From assembly GCA_937873255.1 (NCBI GenBank), contig CALMVM010000509.1:1-15473 (forward strand): a stretch of 15,473 nucleotides of DNA. The letters are read 5' to 3'. The first letter of the stretch is position 1, and every line of letters starts with the position of its first letter. The DNA comes from an uncultured Verrucomicrobiota bacterium. GTDB lineage: Bacteria; Verrucomicrobiota; Verrucomicrobiia; Chthoniobacterales; SZAS-18. The translations under genes were made by a program, and so were the position numbers. Shown piece after piece: positions 7,626 to 13,217 of this stretch. Under the pieces are notes generated by a model that ran no database searches, was not told the origin of the DNA, and saw only the letters and a list, made by a program, of their open reading frames with translations.

Positions 7626-8645
7626 ATGCCAGACCGTCTCGCCACCGACGCCACCGATCCCGAGCTTTTGCCGGGTGCCCGTAACGCCATCCGCGATTGC
7701 CTGCGGCTGCAACCCTCCGAGCGCATCACGATCATCACCGACGAGGCGACAAAGGAAATCGCCGCCGCGCTCCAGCGTGAGGTCGAGGAGGTCGGCTCCG
7801 AATGCGCGACCTTCGTGCTCGAACGTCATGCGCCCCGGCCGCTGGAGGAAATGCCGCGCGTCGTCCTCGACGACTTGGCGAAGTCGCAGGTGAGCATCTT
7901 CTGCGCGATCACGCAGACCGGCGAACTCGGCTCGCGCATCCAGATGACCACGGTCGTTAACGCGCACAAGATCCGCCACGGCCACATGGTCAACGTCAAC
8001 CGCCAGATTATGCTGGAGGGCATGCGCGCGGATTTCGTGGCGGTGGACGCGCTCAGCCAGCGCGTCATCGAACGCGCCCGGCAGGCAAAGAAAGTCGTCT
8101 GCCGCACGGCGAGCGGGACGGAGTTCGAGGCGGACCTGTCACCCGACCTGCGCTGGGTGAAGACCAGCGGCATCATCTCGCCTGAGAAATGGGGCAACCT
8201 GCCCGGCGGCGAGATTTTCACCTCCCCGCACAACACCAACGGCGTCTTCGTGGTGGACGGCGTGGTGGGCGACTACCTTTGCCAGAAGTACGGCGACATC
8301 CAGGGGACTCCGCTGACCATCGAGGTCGAGCATAACCGCATCCGCGCGCTGCACTGCGAGAACGACGAGCTGCTCAACGAATTCCGCGCCTACACGAGCA
8401 CGGACGAGAACAGCAACCGCGTCGGTGAATTCGCCATCGGCACGAACACCGCCTGCACGCACGTCATCGGGCACATCTTGCAGGACGAGAAGATTCCCGG
8501 CATCCACATCGCCTTCGGCCATCCCTACGCCGAGCACACCGGCCAGACGTGGCTGTCCACGACGCACATCGACTGCGTGGGGCGGGATTTCGACATCTGG
8601 TTCGACGGCGAACAGATCATGGGCAGGGGGAAGTTTTTGGTGTGA
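7626..8645 (+). CDS. M29-family metallo-aminopeptidase (AmpS/aminopeptidase T type)
   Basis: The 339-residue product resembles the M29 family of cobalt- or zinc-dependent aminopeptidases (Thermus aminopeptidase T, staphylococcal AmpS). The two-metal site can be followed: E196 in LPGGEIFTSP, E268 in NRVGEFAIGTN, H294 and Y301 in GIHIAFGHPY, and H314 and D316 in STTHIDC. The H-to-Y spacing of 7 and the HxD pair agree with the family. The stretch between Y301 and H314 is about half as long as in AmpS as I remember it, and the whole protein is shorter than the roughly 410 residues of classical members, so this is a compact variant. It is cytoplasmic with no signal peptide. Located between amide ligases, it could trim or recycle a peptide product; an unrelated housekeeping role is equally possible. 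Confidence 0.88.
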   Translation: MPDRLATDATDPELLPGARNAIRDCLRLQPSERITIITDEATKEIAAALQREVEEVGSECATFVLERHAPRPLEEMPRVVLDDLAKSQVSIFCAITQTGELGSRIQMTTVVNAHKIRHGHMVNVNRQIMLEGMRADFVAVDALSQRVIERARQAKKVVCRTASGTEFEADLSPDLRWVKTSGIISPEKWGNLPGGEIFTSPHNTNGVFVVDGVVGDYLCQKYGDIQGTPLTIEVEHNRIRALHCENDELLNEFRAYTSTDENSNRVGEFAIGTNTACTHVIGHILQDEKIPGIHIAFGHPYAEHTGQTWLSTTHIDCVGRDFDIWFDGEQIMGRGKFLV

Positions 8646-8659
8646 TTTGAGGCCATGCC

Positions 8660-8791
8660 ATGAAACTCTCCCCCGGCCGGCCGCCTGATTTGATGTTGCT
8701 GCTCGTCTGGCCGCTGCTCGTTATTGGCGGGATCAGCTTGGTGGCGAGTATTGGAATGCATCTTCTCAACTGGTTTGCGGGTGCGCGTTGA
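8660..8791 (+). CDS. Small single-span membrane peptide
   Basis: A 43-residue frame starts at the ATG at 8660 and ends with TGA. It encodes a short polar N-terminus (MKLSPGRPPD) and one continuous hydrophobic span (LMLLLVWPLLVIGGISLVAS, about 11-30), followed by GMHLLNWFAGAR with a positive end. Its start is 14 bases after the metallopeptidase stop. It is preceded by TGAGG seven bases upstream, one of the few plausible Shine-Dalgarno sequences in the window. Hydrophobicity, placement and spacing support a real small membrane protein, but I know no family and cannot exclude a chance frame. Confidence 0.5.
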   Translation: MKLSPGRPPDLMLLLVWPLLVIGGISLVASIGMHLLNWFAGAR

Positions 8792-8846
8792 TCCCGCTCT
8801 ACCATTCTGATTGCCTGAACCCGCTAGGATCGTGTAGGTTCGCGCC

Positions 8847-9065
8847 ATGCCAATGACCTTCGAGGAAGTCAAGCGTGGGGCTGCCGAGTTGTCAGAGGAG
8901 GATCGTTTGAAACTGAGCTTTTTCCTCAAGCACCTAGCGCGTGTCGACACAGACGAAAACAAGGCCGAGCTCTCCCGGCTCAACCGCCAGATCGACGAGG
9001 GGAACTACGTGACTCTAGAGCGGTTGCGTGAGATGAGCGCGGCGCTGGAAGCGGAAGGCCGGTAA
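8847..9065 (+). CDS. Putative antitoxin of a type II toxin-antitoxin pair
   Basis: The 72-residue product is short, charged and mostly helical. The N-terminal part has FEEVKRGAAELSEEDRLKLSFFLKHL (4-29 in two stretches), a pattern like the 'L(S/T)xEERxxLxxxL' helix of addiction-module component proteins. The C-terminal part (RLNRQIDEGNYVTLERLREM) is like toxin-wrapping tails of that group. It overlaps nothing and is followed with no gap by the putative toxin gene, whose GTG directly follows this TAA. Antitoxin before toxin is the usual order for RelE/ParE-type pairs, and the pair would be expected to autoregulate. There is no obvious DNA-binding ribbon-helix-helix or helix-turn-helix, so its operator binding is uncertain. 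The call rests on size, order and pattern only. Confidence 0.65.
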   Translation: MPMTFEEVKRGAAELSEEDRLKLSFFLKHLARVDTDENKAELSRLNRQIDEGNYVTLERLREMSAALEAEGR

Positions 9066-9350
9066 GTGCCCCAGTCCGACATGGCGTACCCGGCAGGTTA
9101 TCGACTCTTGGTTCCTCTGGAAGTATCACGCTACTATCTGGCTCTGCGCCCGGCAGAACGACGTAGGCTCGACGACCTTCTCGACTTCCTCGCTGGAAAT
9201 CCGCACGCCTCTGGCGACTACCAAGAGCACGACAGGGATGGACGCGCTTTGGAAGTTATTCGCCGTGGCCATTTTCTCCTCACTTTTTGGTCGGACCATG
9301 CAGTGAAAGAAGTCCGCGTCGTTCGACTGGAGAAAAATTTGCCTACCTAG
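9066..9350 (+). CDS. Putative RelE/ParE-superfamily toxin
   Basis: The 94-residue product fits the RelE/ParE toxin fold: an N-terminal strand (YRLLVPLEVSRYYLAL), a helical hairpin (RPAERRRLDDLLDFLAGNP), then the C-terminal sheet ALEVIRRGHFLLTFWSDHA and KEVRVVRLEKN. Basic residues R60-R67 and the final strands are where ribosome-dependent RNases of this fold carry catalytic residues, but I cannot tell RNase from gyrase poison. The GTG at 9066 directly follows the antitoxin stop and has GGAAGG seven bases upstream, so it was chosen as the start. The ATG at 9081 (MAYPAGY) is the alternative. Translation is probably coupled to the antitoxin. The pair sits inside an otherwise biosynthetic gene run, which suggests a mobile passenger. 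The next gene begins 11 bases later. Confidence 0.65.
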   Translation: MPQSDMAYPAGYRLLVPLEVSRYYLALRPAERRRLDDLLDFLAGNPHASGDYQEHDRDGRALEVIRRGHFLLTFWSDHAVKEVRVVRLEKNLPT

Positions 9351-9361
9351 CCTCAGGTTCC

Positions 9362-10564
9362 ATGCACCCCGAACTCCGCGCCCGCTTCAACGCCGCCTTC
9401 ACCCCGGAGGGTTACGCCTCGCTGCGGCGTTGCGCGAATCATACCCAGAAGTGGCCGACGGATTTCCGCGTCTCGGAAACGCCGATTTTCATGACGCGCG
9501 AGTTCGCGGAGGAAGTCACGCGCGCGGGCTGGGACATCGTCAACCAACTCCGCACGCCCGCCTTCGCCGAGCACGCGCGCACCGCGATCCCGCCGGGCCT
9601 GGAAGTGCCGGGCGAAACGCCGCATCCGCTGTTCATGCAAGTGGATTTCGGCATCTGCGAAGACCCGGAACATCCCGGCAGGTTCACCCCGCGCCTGATC
9701 GAGTTGCAGGGGTTCCCGAGCCTGTACACCTTCCAGCCCTTTTTGCTGCGATGCATGCGCGATGCGTTCCCGGCGATCCCGGCGGATTGGCGTCCGTTTT
9801 TTTCCGGGTTGAATGAAGACGCGTACAACGACCTGTTGCGCCGCGTGATCCTCGGCGGCCACGCGCCGGAAAACGTCATCCTCCTGGAGATCGACCCCGA
9901 AAAACAGAAGACCCGCATCGACTTCGCCTGCACCGAGACGCTGCTCGGCGTGCGGCCGGTCAACATCACCGAGGTCGTGCGGCGCGGACGCGAGTTGTTC
10001 TACCCGCGCGACGGCCGCGAGGTGCCGGTGCGGCGCATCTACAACCGCCTGATTTTCGACGAATTCCTGCGCCGTCCCGACCTCGATGGAAAACTCTCGT
10101 ACCGTTTGCAGGACGAGGTGGACGTGGAATGGGCCGGGCATCCGAACTGGTATTTCCGCATCAGCAAACATTCCTTGCCCTTCCTGAAAACCGCGCACGC
10201 CTCACCGGCGTTCTTCGCGGACGAGTTTCCTCCCGACGAGGTCTTGGAGGATTACGTGCTCAAGCCGCTGTATTCCTTCGCCGGCCTCGGCGTGGACGTG
10301 GAGCCGACGCGCGAAAAGCTGCGCGCCCTCAACGATCCGCACGCGTGGATTCTGCAAAAGAAAGTGACTTACGCGGAGTTCGTGCCGACGACGGATGGAC
10401 CGCGTTCCAAGGCGGAAATCCGCCTGATGTTCCTCTGGCCGCCGGGCGGCGAGCCCGTGCTGGCGAACAACCTCGTGCGCATGAGCCAGGGCAAGATGAT
10501 GGGCGTCGATTTCAACAAGGAAAAGACGTGGGTCGGTTCCAGCATCGCGCTGTTGCCGCCATGA
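9362..10564 (+). CDS. ATP-grasp-like ligase, glutathionylspermidine-synthase-like pattern
   Basis: The 400-residue product is not a familiar named enzyme, but its C-terminal half has an ATP-grasp pattern in the order seen in glutathionylspermidine synthase and circularly permuted ATP-grasps. Landmarks are GHPNWYFRISKHSLPFLK (259-276, like the W-x-x-x-x-S-N-K region), DYVLKPLYSFAGLGV (297-311, Lys and Gly-rich nucleotide loop), HAWILQKKVTYAEFV (327-341), KAEIRLMFLW (350-359), and VRMSQGKMMGVDFNKEKTW (372-390). The N-terminal half has FMQVDFGI (91-98) and PRLIELQGFPSLYTFQ (110-125), comparable to the acceptor-binding 'llEiN' segment. The ATG at 9362 was chosen because the 25 codons upstream lie inside the toxin gene. 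It is the last gene of the plus-strand run, and its stop codon lies inside a large palindrome. It is probably a third amide ligase; substrates are unknown. Confidence 0.72.
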   Translation: MHPELRARFNAAFTPEGYASLRRCANHTQKWPTDFRVSETPIFMTREFAEEVTRAGWDIVNQLRTPAFAEHARTAIPPGLEVPGETPHPLFMQVDFGICEDPEHPGRFTPRLIELQGFPSLYTFQPFLLRCMRDAFPAIPADWRPFFSGLNEDAYNDLLRRVILGGHAPENVILLEIDPEKQKTRIDFACTETLLGVRPVNITEVVRRGRELFYPRDGREVPVRRIYNRLIFDEFLRRPDLDGKLSYRLQDEVDVEWAGHPNWYFRISKHSLPFLKTAHASPAFFADEFPPDEVLEDYVLKPLYSFAGLGVDVEPTREKLRALNDPHAWILQKKVTYAEFVPTTDGPRSKAEIRLMFLWPPGGEPVLANNLVRMSQGKMMGVDFNKEKTWVGSSIALLPP

Positions 10565-10662
10565 ATTAGCCACAAAAGGCACAAAAACACAAAAGGAAGA
10601 AGGAGAAGGCGGGCGACACTCTTCCCACTTTTTGTGTCTTCTGCGCTCTTTGTAGCTAATTC
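10563..10662. repeat. 100-bp imperfect palindrome with CACAAAA repeats between convergent genes
   Basis: The left arm (10563-10599) begins GAATTAGC and continues with three spaced CACAAAA motifs to GGAAG. The right arm (10621-10662) is its imperfect reverse complement: CTTCC, then a TTTTTGTG-rich stretch, ending GCTAATTC. The terminal 8 bp match perfectly, and the centre is 21 bases (10600-10620). The tips contain the stop codons of both convergent genes: TGA at 10562-10564 on the plus strand and TAG at 10656-10658 read on the minus strand. The element is A-rich on one arm and T-rich on the other, unlike its GC-rich surroundings. It would form a long hairpin in either transcript and may act as a bidirectional terminator. 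It could be a REP- or MITE-like dispersed repeat. Confidence 0.8.
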
Positions 10663-11384
10663 TCTTCGTGTAGATGCGTCAGTGCGAACGTCGCGCAGTA
10701 CGTCGTGAGCAAAAACAAAAACGCCACGCTCACGAACGCCACCACCCCCAACTGCCCGCCGTTTTCCTCGACCAGTTTCACCGTGCCGCGCGCGAGCGCC
10801 TTGGGGTCGCGCACCACGTCCCAACTGTTCCACCGCAAAAATCTTCCCGCGTAAACCCCCGCCGCACCCAGGCCCAGCATCACCACCACGAACACCCAGC
10901 TCGTCCACCGCCCGAGATGCACCCGGACGACCTCCTGCATCAGGTACAACGACAGGTAACCCAGACACAGCCCCGTCCACGCGAACGACGCGATGGTCAA
11001 CAAATCGAACCACAACGGCACCGGCGGCTGGTGTTGGAGATGCACGAAATCGGTGACGATGTAAGGCGCGTTGGGAAAAAAGAAGAACCACGCCAGCGCG
11101 CACACCGCAAAAAGAAAATTCGGCCGCCGCCCGCGTAGGTGGATGCGGTATGTGACGAACGCGCACACCATCGGAATCCACGCCAGCGCCAGATTCCAGA
11201 TCAGGAAATGGTACGTGTCCCGACCCAGGTAATACGAACGCGCGGCGACCATGCTCAGATCGGCGGCGCTCGCAAACACCAGCGCGGCGAGCGTCAGCAC
11301 CGCGCGACCCCGGCCGATCCGGCGGTTCCTCGGGCGCGAAACGACGATGGCGGCGGGCGGGGGCAGAGATTCAGCGGCGGGCAT
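10656..11384 (-). CDS. DUF1361 multi-span membrane protein
   Basis: The 242-residue product matches the pattern of the DUF1361 family, a group of inner-membrane proteins of unknown function. The recognisable signatures are WNLALAWIPMVCAF (63-76), WFFFFPNAPYIVTDFVHL (99-116), WFDLLTIASFAWTGLCLGYLS (125-145 in two stretches) and GRFLRWNSWDVV (180-191). About six to seven hydrophobic segments are visible: roughly 28-48, 62-80, 90-110, 128-150, 160-180 and 212-235. The ATG at 11382-11384 gives a charged, Pro-rich cytoplasmic N-terminus (MPAAESLPPPAAIVVSRPRN). It is transcribed convergently with the ligase at 9362 and divergently from the interrupted gene at 11587. The stop codon lies within the palindromic repeat. 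I see no motif that suggests a catalytic role, and no functional link to its neighbours. Confidence 0.93.
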   Translation of the reverse strand: MPAAESLPPPAAIVVSRPRNRRIGRGRAVLTLAALVFASAADLSMVAARSYYLGRDTYHFLIWNLALAWIPMVCAFVTYRIHLRGRRPNFLFAVCALAWFFFFPNAPYIVTDFVHLQHQPPVPLWFDLLTIASFAWTGLCLGYLSLYLMQEVVRVHLGRWTSWVFVVVMLGLGAAGVYAGRFLRWNSWDVVRDPKALARGTVKLVEENGGQLGVVAFVSVAFLFLLTTYCATFALTHLHEEN

Positions 11385-11524
11385 GTTCGGTGGATGCGGA
11401 CGGTCGACGGGAGAATTTTAGGCCGGATTTTTCGGCAATCCAGTTTCCTGTGCAACTCCGTCGGGATGAACCGTTCCATTGCCATGACGCCCGGACCGCG
11501 CAAGCCACAGGGTTTGAAATCCCG

Positions 11525-11552
11525 TTGAAGGAAGATTCTTTCTTGCTACGAT
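11525..11552 (+). promoter_or_regulatory. Candidate sigma-70-type promoter for the interrupted gene
   Basis: TTGAAG at 11525-11530 and TACGAT at 11547-11552 are separated by 16 bases, 35 bases upstream of the ATG at 11587. The segment is AT-richer than its surroundings. The rest of the 202-base divergent gap (11385-11586) shows no other clear signal. The call rests on consensus resemblance alone. Confidence 0.35.
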
Positions 11553-11586
11553 CTCCACGTCCGTGTCGTTCAAAACCCTACAAGTC

Positions 11587-12081
11587 ATGAAAAAATTCCT
11601 ACTCTGCACCCTCCTCGCCTGCACGCTCGTCGCGGCCTCGGCCTCGGCTGGCACCTTCAAAATCCCCAACGATGACTTCGGCATCGCCAGCGTGGATATC
11701 CCTGACAAATGGAAGCCCGAAGCCATCGATAAGGGATTCTAGTTTAACATTACCGACAGCTAAATTTTCATGTCCGTCTAAGCCGTCGGCAGCGACAAGG
11801 GTCTCGACTCGGCCATCGACGAAACCCTCAAAATGCTCAAGGACAGCAAGGTGACGGTTGATGCCTCCACCATGAAAAAGCAGTCCTTCAAGGTCAACGG
11901 CCTCGATGCGACCGAAGTGATTTACAAAGGCAAAATGGACGACGAGGACCAAGTCGTCTCCATGGTCTTCATTCCGGTCAAGGACAAGATGCTGGTCCTG
12001 ACCTACTGGGCGACCGCGTCCAAGGAAAAGGCCCACACGGACGAGATCGGCAAGATCGCCAACAGCATCAAGGCACTCTGA
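11587..12081 (+). pseudogene. Secreted small protein gene interrupted by three in-frame stop codons
   Basis: From ATG 11587 a single frame of 164 codons runs to TGA 12079-12081 without any frameshift, but it contains TAG at 11740-11742 and TAA at 11761-11763 and 11779-11781 (codons 52, 59 and 65). The N-terminus is a textbook signal peptide (MKKFLLCTLLACTLVAASASA). The sequence before the stops (GTFKIPNDDFGIASVDIPDKWKP) joins smoothly to that after them (AVGSDKGLDSAIDETLKMLK onward to IGKIANSIKAL). Codon use stays typical on both sides, so it was one protein of about 164 residues. Each stop is one base away from Glu, Gln or Lys. The product would be periplasmic or secreted; I do not recognise the family with confidence, though the C-terminal part is reminiscent of small DcrB/PsbP-like proteins. 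An internal ATG at 11833 could give an 82-residue fragment without a signal peptide. Confidence 0.75.
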
Positions 12082-12117
12082 GTTCTCGCCGGTTCTTGCC
12101 GGCGACGGCTTTCATTG

Positions 12118-12151
12118 AAAAGGACGGTCCGGACATCCGGACCGTCCTTTT
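12118..12151. terminator. Perfect bidirectional Rho-independent terminator hairpin
   Basis: A 16-bp perfect inverted repeat (12118-12133 and 12136-12151) with a 2-base spacer has GC-rich stem bases flanked by AAAA on the left and TTTT on the right. This gives a GC stem followed by a U-run in both transcription directions. It lies between the stop of the interrupted gene (plus) and the stop of the exonuclease gene (minus), so it can serve both. Confidence 0.93.
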
Positions 12152-12176
12152 CTGCGTCCTTGGGAGGCACCGCTTC

Positions 12177-13139
12177 TCAGAACGGAAACAGGTCGTCCTG
12201 CACGGCTGCCGGCTTTTCCCCGGCCGCCTTGCCCTCCGTCGCGGCGACCCCGGCGCGTTTCGCTTCGGCGCGCACCTCGGCCAGCATCGAGCGGAATTCG
12301 CACCACTCCAGCGCCGTGATCAACTCATCGTAGCGCGGAGCGATGACCAGATCATCCAGCGGCACGGGCACGGGCAGATCGTGGTCCAAGCGCACCATCT
12401 CGCGGTTTTGCGTAATCTGTTCGCGGGCCTCGGCGATCTTGGCACGCAGTTTCTCGTTTTTGATCGCGTCCACGTCGGCGAGCAGGTCCTTCAACGACCC
12501 GGCGGTCTGGATGAGCGTCGTGGCGGTCTTCGGCCCGACGCCGGGGACGCCGGGGATGTTGTCGCTCGCGTCGCCGCTGAGTGCCAGCACGTCGAGGATG
12601 CACGGCGGCGGCACGCCCCATTTCTTGGAAATCTGCTCCGGCCCGAGCAGGGTGAAGAAAATCTCCGGCGAGGGCAGGTCGGCCTTGGCGGTCGAGTAGA
12701 CGAGGATGTCGTCCTCCACGAGGGAAAGGAGGTCCTTGTCGTTGGTCGCCAGGATGACTTCCATCCCCCGGCCATGCGCCGTGCAGCAGTACGACGCCAT
12801 GAGGTCATCGGCTTCCGTGTCCGGCAGCGAGACGCCGTGCAAACCCAGCTTGGGCACGAGGTCGCGGATGAAAGGGATCTGCGGCACCATCTCGGACGGC
12901 ATGTCGGAGCGGTGCTGCTTGTAGCCGGGCTGGAGTTCGGTGCGGCGGGCGGGCAATCCCTGGTCCCAACACACGGCGGCGAGGTCGGGCTTGAGGTCCT
13001 TCAACATGCGCCGCACGGTCTTGGCGAAGCCGAAAATCGCGTTGGTCGGCTCGCCGGCCGAGTTGGTCAATCCCCGGATGGCGTGGAACGAGCGGTAGGC
13101 GTAGTAGCTGCCGTCGATGAGGAGGAGTTTTTGGGGCAT
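12177..13139 (-). CDS. Stand-alone 5'-3' exonuclease/flap endonuclease (Pol I N-domain type)
   Basis: The 320-residue product matches the 5' nuclease domain that in most bacteria is fused to DNA polymerase I and removes Okazaki primers and 5' flaps. It starts at MPQKLLLIDGSYYAYRSFHA with metal ligand D9. Other metal-site acids are D107-x-E109-x-D111-D112, D134 and D136 in ATNDKDLL, and D190 and D193 in SGDASDNIPG. The helix-hairpin-helix DNA-binding motif is GVPGVGPKTATTLI (197-210). No polymerase follows: the protein ends after a low-complexity Ala/Lys/Glu linker with QDDLFPF, which fits the bacterial sliding-clamp-binding consensus QL(S/D)LF. The start was fixed at the conserved N-terminus because the frame upstream mirrors the acidic-protein gene. 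It is divergent from the acidic-protein gene across 78 bases. It is complete and of normal length for a stand-alone FEN. Confidence 0.94.
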   Translation of the reverse strand: MPQKLLLIDGSYYAYRSFHAIRGLTNSAGEPTNAIFGFAKTVRRMLKDLKPDLAAVCWDQGLPARRTELQPGYKQHRSDMPSEMVPQIPFIRDLVPKLGLHGVSLPDTEADDLMASYCCTAHGRGMEVILATNDKDLLSLVEDDILVYSTAKADLPSPEIFFTLLGPEQISKKWGVPPPCILDVLALSGDASDNIPGVPGVGPKTATTLIQTAGSLKDLLADVDAIKNEKLRAKIAEAREQITQNREMVRLDHDLPVPVPLDDLVIAPRYDELITALEWCEFRSMLAEVRAEAKRAGVAATEGKAAGEKPAAVQDDLFPF

Positions 13140-13166
13140 GGCAGCGGGAAAATGGGCAACGTGCGG

Positions 13167-13195
13167 GGCGGCGCGTTTGGTTGCAACGCACCGCC
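13167..13195. other. Imperfect 11-bp inverted repeat in a divergent promoter region
   Basis: GGCGGCGCGTT (13167-13177) and AACGCACCGCC (13185-13195) pair with a single mismatch around a 7-base loop (TGGTTGC). It lies in the middle of the 78-base gap between the start codons of the exonuclease (13139, minus) and the acidic protein (13218, plus). It has no U-run, so it is more likely an operator or leader hairpin than a terminator. No binding protein can be named. Confidence 0.45.
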
Positions 13196-13217
13196 GGATA
13201 GGATAACAGTCTCCATC

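Noticed and set aside
11740..11781. Genome-wide reassignment of TAA and TAG as an explanation for the three internal stops
   Set aside because: Several sound genes in the window end with TAA or TAG just before the next gene or at family-typical lengths, so these codons still terminate.
12096..13217. Upstream extension of the acidic-protein frame to a 628-residue product
   Set aside because: The added 374 codons lie antisense to the exonuclease gene and through the terminator region, and look like a shadow.
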